Positions 1 through 13,179 of a stretch of DNA of 64,000 bases are shown here, in pieces. The notes under the pieces were generated by a model. The model was given only the letters and a program-made list of their open reading frames with translations. It was not told the DNA's origin and did not search any database. Origin of the DNA: Stomorhina lunata (Eukaryota > Arthropoda > Insecta > Diptera > Rhiniidae). The translations under genes were made by a program, and so were the position numbers. Within the stretch, counting starts at the first letter, position 1, and the number at the start of each line of letters is the position of its first letter. The DNA lies in contig OW121741.1 of NCBI GenBank assembly GCA_933228675.1, positions 120,986,418 to 121,050,417 on the forward strand, read 5' to 3'.

Positions 1-199
1 AAACTTAGATTTAGAATTATAATTTTATTTTTATAAAAAATTATTTTTTTGTTATATAAAATTCTTGGAATGACTCCATCATTCTTGAAAAGTTGTCCTT
101 TTGTCGAAATCCTAAGAATACATGTAGCAACTGATGTAGAAATGTTTATATTGTAAATCAATTATTTTAACGAGAAACCAAAAATTTCTTTATAGTCGT

Positions 200-1965
200 T
201 TATCGAAAATTTTTCTAAAAAAAATTTGTTTAATGAAAATTTTTCTATTGAAAAATTTTTAATGAAAATTTTTCTATTGAAAAATTTTTAATGAAAATTT
301 TTCTATTGAAAAATTTTTAATGAAAATTTTTCTATTGAAAAATTTTTAATGAAAATTTTTCTATTGAAAAATTTTTAATGAAAATTTTTCTATTGAAAAA
401 TTTTTAATGAAAATTTTTCTATTGAAAAATTTTTAATGAAAATTTTTCTATTGAAAAATTTTTAATGAAAATTTTTCTATTGAAAAATTTTTTTAATGAA
501 AATTTTTCTATAGAAAAATTTTTTTAATGAAAATTTTTCTATAGAAAAATTTTTTAATGAAAATTTTTCTATAGAAAAATTTTTTAATGAAAATTTTTCT
601 ATAGCAAAATTTTTTTAATGAAAATTTTTCTATAGAAAAATTTTTTTAATGAAAATTTTTCTATAGAAAAAATTTTTAATAAAAAATTTGAATGAAAATT
701 TTTCTATAGAAAAAATTTTTAATGAAAATTTTTCTATAGAAAAAATTTTAATGAAAATTTTTCTATAGAAAAAATTTTTAATGAAAATTTTTCTATAAAA
801 AAAATTTTTAATGAAAATTTTTTTCTAGAAAAAATTTTTAATGAAAATTTTTATCTAGAAAAAATTTTTAATGAAAATTTTTTTCTAGAAAAAATTTTTA
901 ATGAAAATTTTTCTATAGAAAAATTTTTTAATGAAAATTTTTCTATAGAAAAATTTTTTAATGAAAATTTTTCTATAGAAAAATTTTTTTATAGAAAAAT
1001 TTTTTAATGAAAATTTTTCTATAGAAAAATTTTTTAATGAAAATTTTTCTATAGAAAAATTTTTTAATGAAAATTTTTCTATAGAAAAATTTTTTAATGA
1101 AAATTTTTCTATAGAAAAAGTTTTTAATGAAAATTTTCCTATAGAAAAATTTTTTAATGAAAATTTTTCTATAGAAAAAATTTTTAATGAAAATTTTTTT
1201 ATAGAAAAAATTTTTAATGAAAATTTTTCTATAGAAAAAATTTTTAATGAAAATTTTTCTATAGAAAAATTTTTTTATCGAAAATTTTTCTATGGAAACA
1301 TTTTTATTTCAAAAATTTTTCTTTAGAAACATTTTTTTATCGAAAATTTTTGTATAGAAAAATGTTTTTATCGAAAATTTTTCTATAGAAAAATTTTTTT
1401 ATCGAAAATGTTTCTATAGAAAATTTTTTTTATCGAAAATTTTTCTATAGAAAAATTTTTTTATCGAAAATTTTTCTAAAGAAAATTTTTTTATCGAAAA
1501 TTTTTCTATAGAAAAATTTTTTAATCGAAATTTTTGTATAGAAAAATTTTTTAATCGAAAATTTTTCTTTAGAAAAATTTTTTTATCGAAAATTTTTCTA
1601 TAGAAAAATTTATTTATCGAAAATTTTTCTATTGAAAAATTTTTTATCGAAAATGTTTCTATAGAAAAATTTTTTTATCGAAAATTTTTTTTATCGAAAA
1701 TTTTGCTAAAGAAAATTTTTTTTATCAAAAATTTTTCTATAGAAAAATTTTTCTATAGAAAATTTTTTTTATCGAAAATTTTTCTATAGAAAAATTTTTT
1801 TATCGAAAATTTTTCTATAGAAAATTTTTTTTATCGAAAATTTTTCTATAGAAAAATTTTTGTATTGAAAATTTTTTTATAGAAACGTGTTTTTATTGAA
1901 AATTTTTCAATGCAAAATTTTTCTATAGAAAATTATTTTTATTGAAATTTTTTCTACAGAAATGT
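200..1965. repeat. AT-rich palindromic satellite array, TTAATG/TTATCG-linker subfamily
   Basis: Tandem units of about 27-30 bp share the core TTTTTCTATAGAAAAA, a perfect 16-bp palindrome. Cores are separated by a short linker that reads TTTAATGAAAA in the first ~1.1 kb and TTTATCGAAAA afterwards. The first units carry ATTG instead of ATAG at the core centre (near 245-485). Neighbouring units are more alike than distant ones, which suggests local homogenisation. No coding potential is seen. Confidence 0.93.
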
Positions 1966-3439
1966 ATATGGTCTATCTTAACATTCCGTTATACGTTTGT
2001 ACTGGTTTTTATTGATTTGTTGTGGTAAAAGTTTTTTTCTGTAATTGAATGAATAAATGGTTTGTTTTGGTTATGATATGCACTTTGTGGTTATGATTTG
2101 AAAAACCACAGCTCAAAATATTTAAATTAAATTTTTATGCAGAAAATTTAAAAACCTATTAATATCTTAATTATATAGAAAAAAATATTTTTCTGTTTTG
2201 TAAGAATACCTCAACAAAAAGTATTTAGAAATTTTCAAAACTTTCAAATTAAACCTTAAAATTATGCCTACCTTTTAAAACTTTTAACTTTTATTTAGCA
2301 ATTTCAACTTTTTAAGTTGTTTGTAATTGTATAATAGGCTTTTTGACTATTTGTATTTAAAATACCACAGTCTCTTTTTAATAGTCATTTAGCAATAAAC
2401 ATTAAGTTTTATGTGTCAAACCAGAGGAAAAACTTTTCAAACGTTGACATTGCATATGGGAAAATATGAAACAAGAAATCCTTTTAGCAGCAAAGAAAAA
2501 AATCATCTCTGTGTCTATAAATGTTTGCCAGAGATAAAACTGCATATTTCCGCTTGTGTAGTTGGGAGTGCAGAAGTAAAATGGTACTAGGGAACTCTTT
2601 AGTTAAAGCGTAAAATGAAAAATTGATATTCGTTTGTTGGAAATAAAAAAGGAAAAATTAAGGAGCTTCGAATGGGTTAAGATATAAAACAGTTGAATGT
2701 TGAAAAGGTGATTAGAGCTAAAATTCTTGTATATTAAAGTTAAATAAAATTTCGTATTTGTTTTTAGTAAAAAATTACTCCTTTAATTTTAATGTTTAAT
2801 TTTTACATTTATTTCAATTTATATCTTACTTTCTCTGAGTATCAGGGGTATAATTTATTTATTACAATTTTCCATCATTGCACAGTTCATTTTCAATGAA
2901 TTGCATTGAGACTAGAATAACTGCCATAACTATCAAGTCAAAATATTTTTGAGGATTTTCATAAAAAAAAACAATCAAATCAATGATAAATCAATACCCA
3001 TACCCAGAATTTATGCATTTTTTATTTGATTTTTTTTTTATATTCAAATGACTGAATGTCTGAAAATCATTAAATTTGTATTGTCTAAATTTTTTTGTTT
3101 GTTTTTCACTAAAAGGCCATGACCCAAATATTTTAATTCAAATGAAAAAATAAATAGAACAGAAAACGAGAGTTGATAAGAACCTTTTTTTTTGAAATAC
3201 AGAAATTAAAATATTGAAAGACCCGGACCTTTTTTGGATTAGAATAGTTTTACCCCAAAAAATAAAAAGATTGTATCATAAATCAATCAAAAATTTCAAC
3301 ACTTTTTTGTTAATGCAGAAAATTTTACAAGTCTCTAAAAGTGCAGCAATAATCTTTCTAACCGATCTCGTTTTTAAAAGAAGTTACTCACAGGAAGATA
3401 CTGCCTATACATTTTCATTATAAGTTTTTTGCTATATTC
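1966..3439. other. Non-repetitive AT-rich intergenic DNA
   Basis: About 1.5 kb between two satellite arrays. I see no conserved open reading frame, RNA gene or transposon end. A 69-codon open frame near 3214 has AT-driven composition and no recognisable motif, so I do not treat it as a gene. Confidence 0.6.
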
Positions 3440-5320
3440 AAGATAAAATTTTTTCTACACAAAAATTGTCATTGCAAAATTTTTTTTATAGCAAAATTTT
3501 GATTATAATATTTTTCTATTAAAAACTTTTCATTATAAATTTTTCTACAGAAAATTTTTTTTATAGAATTTTTATATAGAAAAATTTTCATTATAAAACT
3601 ATTTCTATAGAAACATTTTCATTATAAAATTTTTCTATAGGAAAAATTTTCATTATAAAATTTTTCTATAGAAAAATTATCATTATAACATTTTTTTCTA
3701 TATACAAATTTTTATTATAAAATTTTTTCTGTAGAAAATATTTCAATATAAAATTTTATATTAAAAATAGAAAAATTTAATATTGAAAATTTTTCTAAAG
3801 AAAAAATTACATAAAAAAAATTCTAAAGAAAAAATTTCATAATGAAAATTTTTCTATAGAAAAATTTACATTATAAAATTTTTCTATAGAAAAATTTTCA
3901 TTATAAAATTTTTCTATAGAAAAATTTTCATTATAAAATTTTTCTATAGAAAAATTTTCATTATAAAATTTTTCTATAGAAAAATTTTCATTATAAAATT
4001 TTTCTATAGAAAAATTTTCATTATAAAATTTTTCTATAGAAAAATTTTCATTATAAAATTTTTCTATAGAAAAATTTTCATTATAAAACTTTTCTATAGA
4101 AAAATTTTCATTATGAAATTTTTTATAGAAAAATTTTCATTATAAAATTTTTCTATAGAAACATTTTCATTAAAAATTTTTTCAATTAATTCATAAGTTT
4201 TTTTTCTATAGAACAATTTTCATTATGAAACTTTTCTATAGAAAAATGTTCATTATGAAATTTTTTATAAAAAAATTTTCATTATAAAATTTTTCTATAG
4301 AAACATTTTCATTAAACATTTTTTCAATTAATTCATAAGTTTTTTTTCTATAGAACAATTTTCATTATAAAATTTTTTCTATAGCAAAAATTTATTACTA
4401 AGTTTTTTCTATAAAAAAATTTTCATTATGAAATTTTTTCTATGGAAAAATTTTCATTGTAATTTTTTTTTTCATTTTAAAATTTTTTTCTGTAGAAAAT
4501 TTTCATTTAAAATTTTTTCTATATTAAAATTTTCATTATAAAATTTTTTCATAATAAAATTTTTCTATAGAAAAAATTTTTTAAAGAAATATTTTCATTA
4601 TAAAATTTTTTTATAGAAAAATTTTCAATATGAATTTTTTCTATAGAAAAATTCCATTATAAATTTTCAATTATAAAATTTTTCTATAGAAAAATTTTTA
4701 TTATAAAGTTTTTTCTATAGAAAAATTTTTCTACAGAAAATCTTCCATTATAAATTTTTTTCTATAAAAACATTTTCATTATAAAATTTTTCTATAGAAA
4801 AATTTTCATTATAAATAGAATCAATTTTATTACAAAATTTTTCGATAGAAAAATTTATATTAAAAATTTTTCCAATTAATTCATACATTTTTTTCTATAG
4901 AAAAATTTTCGTTATAAAATTTTCATTTTAAAATTTTTTCTATAGCAAAAATTTCATTATTAAATTTTTTTTATAGAAAAATTTTCATTACAAAATTTTT
5001 CTACAGAAAAATTTTAATTTTAAATTTTTTCCATAAAAACATTTTCATTTTAAATTTTTTTCTATAAAAAAAATTTCATTTTAAATTTTTTTCTGCAGAA
5101 AATTTTCATTTAAACTTTTTGCTATAGTAAAACTTTCATTATACATACAACTTTTTCTTCAGAAAAATTTTCATAATAAAAATTTTTGCTATAGAAATTT
5201 ACAATTTATTTTTAAAAAGAAATTTAAAAGTTTTATTTTTTATAGAAATATTTGATGTAAAATTTTTTCTTTAGAAAAATTTTTAATATTAAAATTTTTG
5301 ATATAAAATTTTTTTAATAA
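3440..5320. repeat. AT-rich palindromic satellite array, CATTATAA-linker subfamily
   Basis: Units of about 28 bp combine the palindromic core with the linker TTTTCATTATAAAA. The section 3860..4130 is almost perfectly periodic; the edges are degenerate. A longer motif containing CAATTAATTCATAAG occurs near 4183 and again near 4325, with a diverged form near 4872, so segments longer than one unit have also been duplicated. Confidence 0.93.
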
Positions 5321-6600
5321 AAAAATCGGCACACATCCATAAGTTTATCCAACAAAGAGCTCTACTGATTTTGGTTGAAATCCGTTGACATCTTGGGGGT
5401 ACCTGCTTTGGACCCTCATTTGTTCACTTTTCCTTCTTGTCAATTCTTAACATAAATTGATGAAATTCTATTAGTTGACCCAAAAAAGAGCTCTACTAAT
5501 TTTCGTTAAAATCCGTCGACTCCTAGTGGTACCTGCTTTGGACTTACACTTTAATGTAATTTTATTAAAAAGTTACGCCTAAACGACTGCAACACTTTTT
5601 ACTTAAATTATGCGTAACAATTAATGCGACTTTTTTCAGAAAATTTTGAACTTTGTTCTACGATTGGTAAATTTGGGTGATTTTTTTTCGCTCAATCTAA
5701 AGAAGATACCTTCGCCTTTCCCGTGGTTATGGTAGGACCACCGAGCAAAACAGAGCCAACTTAGTTTCTGTCCTAATATCTACTAAACTACAACATATAC
5801 GAGATTGGGTTATTTTCTTCTGTAAACTAAAATAAAGGTTTTGTATCTTAATTAAATCAACATCAAGCTAACGATATAACACTTCAAAATCTGACTCTTC
5901 ACTTCTGTATTTGTTTTATTCATCAAAAAACAAAAGAAACACTTATAACTCATGCATAATTTACCACTGACTGACTGACCATGTGTTCCATCATTCACGT
6001 ACATCAAATTCAATTTCTCCTCATCTTTGTTAAAACAAAATAGAAATAATTATTCTAGGAGTGAGTTATTACATTTAGTCTAAATCTAAATGAACATGTA
6101 CGAATATTTTAGCCTAAAGTTAGTGCCAATGTTCCATCTCCATCAGAAAAACAATGCAAATTTATGCCATTTCATTTGTATATTTATAAAATAATAAAAA
6201 ACACAAATCACGTTGCTCTGTTGGTATCCTTTTGCTTTGTATCCTTTTTGTTTACCAAATATTTTCGAGTCGGTTGTTTTTTGTTTAAGCTACATGTCTA
6301 GTTCTTTTTTTTTACAAGTATGTGTAAATTATGGTCAAAAGGTATTCAACATTTAGGCTTAAAGATAGAAACGTGTCGGTTGTCTAAAAAACTATAAATT
6401 ATTCTTTTTTTGGGGTTATTTTTAGTAGTTTTTTTATTCATTTTTTGTTTCTGTTGTTTAATCAAGAGCATGTGTACAAAAACTCTTATATTATGGTTAA
6501 ACATATGTGAACATTTAAATATTCACCGAGAATTTTATTTTTTTAAGGACTTTTTTTGAGATTGTTACTAAAATTACCAGGAAAACCGAAAAGATTTGTA
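5321..6600. other. Intergenic DNA with a short two-copy 131-bp repeat
   Basis: Two diverged direct copies start at 5354 and 5485 (shared AAAGAGCTCTACT, then AATCCGT and GGTACCTGCTTTGGAC), a period of 131 bp. The less AT-rich composition contrasts with the surrounding satellite and suggests a transposon-derived tail. Nothing else is recognisable up to the start of the 12-bp minisatellite. Confidence 0.6.
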
Positions 6601-6601
6601 A

Positions 6602-7602
6602 ATACACTTAACAGACTAAGCCAAAGACTAAAACATAGAATAAGGCATAGACTAAGACATAGACTAAGGCATAGACTTAGATATAGAATAAGACATAGAC
6701 TAAGACATAGACTAAGACATAGACTAAGGCATAGACTTAGATATAGAATAAGACATAGACTAAGCCATAGACTAAGACATAGACTAAAACATAGACTAAG
6801 ACATAGACTAAGACATAGACTAAGACATAGACTAAGACATAGACTAAGACATAGACTAAGACATAGACTAAGACATAGACTAAGACATAGACTAAGACAT
6901 AGACTAAGACATAGACTAAGACATAGACTAAGACATAGACTAAGACATAGACTAAGACATAGACTAAGACATAGACTAAGACATAGACTAAGACATAGAC
7001 ATAGACATAGACTAAGACATAGACTAAGACATAGACTAAGACATAGACTAAGACATAGACTAAGACATATACTAAGACATAGACTAAGACATAGACTAAG
7101 ACATAGACTAAGACATAGACTAAGACATAGACTAAGACATAGACTAAGACGTAGACTAAGACATAGACTAAGATATAGACTAAGACATAGACTAAGACAT
7201 AGACTAAGACATAGACTAAGACATAGACTAAGACATAGACTAAGACATAGACTAAGACATAGACTAAGACATAGACTAAGACATAGACTAAGACATAGAC
7301 TAAGACATAGACTAAGACATAGACTAAGACATAGACTAAGACATAGACTAAGACATAGACTAAGACAAGGACTAAGACATAGACTAAGACATAGACTAAG
7401 ACATAGACTAAGACATAGACTAAGACATAGACTAAGACAAGGACTAAGACATAGACTAAGACATAGACTAAGACATAGACTAAGACATAGACTAAGACTA
7501 AGACTAAGACATAGACTAAGACATAGACTAAGACATAGACTTAGACATATACTAAGACATAGACTAAGATATAGACAAAGATTTACACTAAGAAATAGAC
7601 AA
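6602..7602 (+). repeat. 12-bp minisatellite array 1 (ACATAGACTAAG, direct orientation)
   Basis: About 80 tandem copies of ACATAGACTAAG, mostly perfect, with variants concentrated at both ends (for example ATATAGAATAAG near 6680 and 6740, and an 18-bp-phase slip ACATAGACATAGACATAG near 6990). One frame on this strand and two on the other lack stop codons, so long artefactual open frames (His-Arg-Leu-Arg and Leu-Ser-Leu-Cys repeats) run through it. I do not consider them proteins. Confidence 0.97.
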
Positions 7603-7680
7603 CGACAGAACGAAAATTTAAAATTTAATGACAATAAGTCTTTACCTACGTGTAGGGTATCATGTGGAGGGACTTGAATG

Positions 7681-7702
7681 ACTATAGACTATAGTCTATA
7701 GT
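7681..7702. repeat. 22-bp perfect palindrome beside minisatellite array 1
   Basis: ACTATAGACTA followed directly by its exact reverse complement TAGTCTATAGT. It lies 80 bp beyond the edge of array 1 and resembles the minisatellite words (TAGACTA/TAGTCTA) arranged head to head. Confidence 0.85.
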
Positions 7703-8937
7703 TCTTGGTATTTTTTTTTTGTTATATTACATTTTTGGCTTACGATAGTCGTAAACGATATTTAAGTGTTTAAATGACTTTTTACATTTGTGTATTTTTG
7801 GTTGTGAGTATGAGTTTGTGTTGAGTTGTGTTGGAACACTGGTCAACGTGATAAAAGACATATGTCGTACAAATGTTAGTTTTCGAGTTTATTTGTATTG
7901 GTCAGGTTTCATCAAATTCTGAGGATACGAAGAAGTATAAAAAACGTTTTATGTATGCATGAATACATGTGTGTATCTATGCTAGAGATAGTTTTTGTCT
8001 CCACATATGTTAACAGAAATCATACATGTGTTAAATTCTAATATATATTTGGAAATTTTGAGGGACATAATAAAAAATAGCTTAACTTAGATAAAGAATT
8101 ATTTGATAGAAAATGTAAATTAAAGCTGAAAATAAGATATTTTAGTAAAAATATTTTTGTAACTTTTCCTTTATTTTTAGTAGTAATTTCATCTAGGAGG
8201 TATTATTCATTCAAGGGAATTTATTTTTAATTTAAATCCTCTCTACCACATGCCGTTTTCACAGAAAAGATAACAACCTTTGAAACATGCACTCAAATCA
8301 ATGTAAGGCTTTCGATTTTGCAATTAAAAGCAAAAATCTGTTACAGAAAAAATACTGCATACTAATGACCTTTAATTGATTTTTTCTACTTGTATTTCTA
8401 TTGCAAAAAAATCCTTAATCGTAATTAAACTTGAAATAATAACAAAATCTACAATGAACATGTTTATTTAAATTTGCACATTTGCTAAAAAGTACAAGTG
8501 TATGAGTTTAAACAAATGTATGAGTTTGAATAAATGTTTGAGTTTAAGCCTGCATGCTTTTAATGAGAGACATGGCTGTCAGGCCATGACACACACACGC
8601 CGCTCAACAAATGTCTTTGCCAATGTCAATTACAAAAATTTGCCTACGACTGTCTAATGTCATCGACTAGGAAAGGCTGACATTTGCACAAAAGAAACAT
8701 ACATTGGCTATAAGGTAACAATCATTCAAATTATATCGAATATATCCTTTAAGAGTGGGTGGAAGGAAGGCTTTTTAAAATCAAGATAAAATATTGTTCA
8801 CACTGAAGGTATTCATAATTGATGACGTGATATTTATTGTAAATATTTTGAATTAGTTTTACATATTGGAAAATGAGGACCTATGCTCCACTGGGAGTCA
8901 AGGATAACAGAAGAAGATTGGAAAATTCACTCATTAA
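7703..8937. other. Intergenic DNA between inverted minisatellite arrays
   Basis: About 1.2 kb of single-copy-looking AT-rich DNA that would form the loop between array 1 and the oppositely oriented array 2. A small hairpin-capable word (CATGGC..GCCATG) lies near 8574. No gene is recognised. Confidence 0.55.
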
Positions 8938-11593
8938 TGTTTTAGTCTATGTCTTAGTCTATGTCTTAGTCTATGTCTTAGTCTATGTCTTAGTCTATGT
9001 CTTAGTCTATGTCTTAGTCTATGTCTTAGTCTATGTCTTAGTCTATGTCTTAGTCTATGTCTTAGTCTATGTCTTAGTCTATGTCTTAGTCTATATCTTA
9101 GTCTATGTCTTAGTCTATGTCTTAGTCTATGTCTTAGTCTATGTCTTAGTCTATGTCTTAGTCTATGTCTTAGTCTATGTCTTAGTCTATGTCTTAGCCT
9201 ATGTCTTAGTCTATGTCTTAGTCTATGTCTTAGGTATGTCTTAGGCTATGTTTTAGTCTATGTCTTAGTCTTTGTCTTAGTCTATGTCTTAGTCTATGTC
9301 TTAGTCTATATCTTAGTCTATATCTTAGTCTAGGTCTTAGTCTATTTCTATGTCTAAGTCTATGTCTTAGTGTTTGTCTTAGTCTATGTCTTAGTCTATG
9401 TCTTAGTCTATATCTTGATCCATGTCTTATTCTATGTCATAGTCTATGTCTTATTCTATGTTTTAATCTAAGTCTTCGTCTATGTCTTAGTCTATGTCTT
9501 AGTCTATGTCTTAGTCTATGTCTTAGTCTATGTCTTAGTCTATGTCTTAGTCTATGTCTTAGTCTATGTCTTAGTCTATGTCTTAGTCTATGTCTTAGTC
9601 TATGTCTTAGTCTATGTCTTAGTCTATGTCTTAGTCTATGTCTTAGTCTATGTCTTAGTCTATGTCTTAGTCTATGTCTTAGTCTATGTCTTAGTCTATG
9701 TCTTAGTCTATGTCTTAGTCTATGTCTTAGTCTATGTCTTAGTCTATGTCTTAGTCTATGTCTTAGTCTATGTCTTAGTCTATGTCTTAGTCTATGTCTT
9801 AGTCTATGTCTTAGTCTATGTCTTAGTCTATGTCTTAGTCTATGTCTTAGTCTATGTCTTAGTCTATGTCTTAGTCTATGTCTTAGTCTATGTCTTAGTC
9901 TATGTCTTAGTCTATGTCTTAGTCTATGTCTTAGTCTATGTCTTAGTCTATGTCTTAGTCTATGTCTTAGTCTATGTCTTAGTCTATGTCTTAGTCTATG
10001 TCTTAGTCTATGTCTTAGTCTATGTCTTAGTCTATGTCTTAGTCTATGTCTTAGTCTATGTCTTAGTCTATGTCTTAGTCTATGTCTTAGTCTATGTCTT
10101 AGTCTATGTCTTAGTCTATGTCTTAGTCTATGTCTTAGTCTATGTCTTAGTCTATGTCTTAGTCTATGTCTATGTCTTAGTCTATGTCTTAGTCTATGTC
10201 TTAGTCTATGTCTTAGTCTATGTCTTAGTCTATGTCTTAGTCTATGTCTATGTCTTAGTCTATGTCTTAGTCTATGTCTTAGTCGATGTCTTAGTCTATG
10301 TCTTAGTCTATGTCTTAGTCTATGTCTTAGTCTATGTCTTAGTCTATGTCTTAGTCTATGTCTTAGTCTATGTCTTAGTCTATGTCTTAGTCTAAGTCTT
10401 AGTCTATGTCTTAGTCTATGTCTTAGTCTATGTCTTAGTCTATGTCTTAGTCTATGTCTTAGTCTATGTCTTAGTCTATGTCTTAGTCTATATCTTGATC
10501 CATGTCTTATTCTATGTCATAGTCTATGTCTTATTCTATGCTTTAATCTAAGTCTTCGTCTATGTCTTAGTCTATGTCTTAGTCTATGTCTTAGTCTATG
10601 TCTTAGTCTATGCCTTAGTCTATGTTTTAGTCTATGTCTTAGTCTATGTCTTAGTCTATGTTTTAGTCTATGTCGTAGTCTATGTCTTAGTCTATGTCTT
10701 AGTCTAAGTCTTAGTCTATGTCTTAGTCTATGTCTTATTCTATGTCTTAGTCTATGTCTTAGTCTATGTCTTAGTCTATGTCTTAGTCTATGTCTTAGTC
10801 TATGTCTTAGTCTATGTCTTAGTCTATGTCTTAGTCTATGTCTTAGTCTATGTCTTAGCCTATGTCTTAGTCTATGTCTTAGTCTATGTCTTAGGTATGT
10901 CTTAGGCTATGTTTTAGTCTATGTCTTAGTCTATGTCTTAGTCTATGTCTTAGTCTATGTCTTAGTCTATGTCTTAGTCTATGTCTTAGTCTATATCTTA
11001 GTCTATATCTTAGTCTAGGTCTTAGTCTATTTCTATGTCTAAGTCTATGTCTTAGTGTTTGTCTTAGTCTATGTCTTAGTCTATGTCTTAGTCTATATCT
11101 TGATCCATGTCTTATTCTATGTCATAGTCTATGTCTTATTCTATGTTTTAATCTAAGTCTTCGTCTATGTCTTAGTCAATGTCTTAGTCTATGTCTTAGT
11201 CTATGTCTTAGTCTATGTCTTAGTCTATGTCTTAGTCTATGTTTTAGTCTATGTCTTAGTCTATGTCTTAGTCTATGTTTTAGTCTATGTCATAGTCTAT
11301 GTCTTAGTCTATGTCTTAGTCTATGTCTTAGTCTAAGTCTTAGTCTATGTCTTAGTCTATGTCTTAGTCTATGTCTTAGTCTATGTCTTAGTCTATGTCT
11401 TAGTCTATGTCTTAGTCTATGTCTTAGTCTATGTCTTAGTCTATGTCTTAGTCTATGTCTTAGTCTATGTCTTAGTCTATGTCTTAGTCTATGTCTTAGT
11501 CTATGTTTTGGTTTATGACTAACTCTATATTTTAGTCTATGTTTTTGGCTATGTCTTAGTCTGTGTGGTTAGTTTATGTCTATGTCTTAGTCT
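8938..11593 (-). repeat. 12-bp minisatellite array 2 (inverted orientation, CTTAGTCTATGT)
   Basis: About 2.65 kb (roughly 220 units) of the same 12-bp repeat on the opposite strand to arrays 1, 3 and 4. The middle (about 9480..10480) is almost perfect. Variant-unit blocks recur as higher-order copies: a string beginning TATCTTGATCCATGTC occurs near 9411, 10491 and 11095, and TTAGGTATGTCTTAGGC occurs near 9231 and 10891. Open frames through it (Leu-Val-Tyr-Val repeats) are artefacts of the stop-free unit. Confidence 0.97.
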
Positions 11594-12728
11594 ATCCGTT
11601 CTTTTTTACCTTAATTTATTTTATAGATTTAACAAGGATGTTAAACTTCTTGATTTAAATTCAGTTTATGTAAAAATTGTATGAATATTAATAAAAAAAG
11701 ACTTTAATTTGAATCTCAAAGTGAGGTATTTTTAAAGTATGCATATAAAATTATTACAGAAAATTTTTGTAAGAATTTTATTTAAAACAATTTTAAAGAG
11801 TCCACTTATATTTTTAAATTTCACACCCTCAATATCTTTTCCATCCTTCTGTTTAAATATTTAACTAAATTTGTTGTATTATATTTTTTTAACATTTGAC
11901 TTTGAATATTACCTTGATCATAAAACACAAGTGAAAAACATGAATGCCAATGAAAAAGGACAGTTTAAACAAGTTAATAAGGACAACAATGACAAATTAT
12001 TTTAATGAAGGTGAAATTGGGGAGAAAAGGAAAACAAAAATTTGCTACTTGAAAAGGCCTTTTTACCCCACGTGTTATCCTTAATTTTGTTGCCGTTTCG
12101 CAAAAAGGTCAACAAAACTTGAAAACTCATTTGTGTTAATGGAATATTTAATTATTTATAATCAGTTTAAAAATTAATTACTTTTTTACAAAAAATTTAA
12201 AAATTTTCAAAAGTTGCAGTGAAATCTTAATTGATTGTTGTCCATCTTTTTTTAGTGGAAGTGAGGGGGGAGGCAAAGTTTTTGACACTGCAATTACTTA
12301 AATCAACACAAGCATCAGAGACAAACACGGAGAAAACAAGACAGACAAATGTTAGTTTTCCTCATTTTGGCAAGTTTTTTGTAAAATTTATTTTATGTTT
12401 TTTTTCTATTAACAAGAAAAACGTTTTTCAAAAACTAAAAATCTGCTGCAATCAACTCCCTTGTGACAATTGTAGAATTTAATTAATGTTCAAATATTGT
12501 AACTAAAAAGTTTTCCCTTATTTTTCTGCTTTTTTATATATATTTTACTTAAATGTACTCAAATATACATTTGTTTAAGTTAGTATGGCTCGATTTTACC
12601 TGAAGCCCATATAATTATTAAGTTAATTTAAATTATAAACTTTTGCAAAAAGAATAATGTAAGATTTTTAATAGAATTTATTTTAATTTTGTTCAGTTTC
12701 TGATAGATATAGACTAATGAGAAGCAAA

Positions 12729-12730
<2 letters not shown>
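11594..12730. other. AT-rich intergenic DNA
   Basis: About 1.1 kb without recognisable genes. An 83-codon open frame near 12231 has no motif and lies in low-complexity DNA, so I do not call it. Confidence 0.55.

Positions 12731-12785
<55 letters not shown>
12731..12785. repeat. (AT)n microsatellite
   Basis: About 27 uninterrupted AT dinucleotides immediately before minisatellite array 3. Confidence 0.98.
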
Positions 12786-12789
<4 letters not shown>

Positions 12790-12798
12790 GACTAATAT

Positions 12799-13179
12799 TT
12801 AGGCTAAGGCATTTACTAAGCCATAGACTAAAACATAGACTAAGGCATAGACTAAGGCATAGACTAAGACATAGACTAAGACATATTTAGACTAAGACAT
12901 AGACTAAGACATAGACTAAGACATAGACTAAGACATAGACTAAGACATAGACTAAGACATAGACTAAGACATAGACTAAGACATAGACTAAGACATAGAC
13001 TAAGACATAGACTAAGACATAGACTAAGACATAGACTAAGACATAGACTAAGACATAAACTAAGACATAGACTAAGACATATACTAAGACATAGACTAAG
13101 ACACAGACTAAGATATAGACTAAGACATAGACTAAGACATAGACTAAGATATAGACTAAGATATAGACCAATAAATAGA
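12799..13179 (+). repeat. 12-bp minisatellite array 3 (left part of the split array)
   Basis: ACATAGACTAAG units in direct orientation, degenerate at the left edge and regular from about 12890. The array stops abruptly at the retrotransposon 5' end and resumes at 18384. It is the left portion of a single original array of about 2.5 kb. Confidence 0.96.
13166..13179. repeat. Target-site duplication, left copy
   Basis: GACCAATAAATAGA, identical to 18384..18397. It is a variant of the 12-bp repeat (compare GACTAAGACATAGA) and flanks the retrotransposon. The preceding A also matches but belongs to the A-tail on the right side. Confidence 0.93.
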
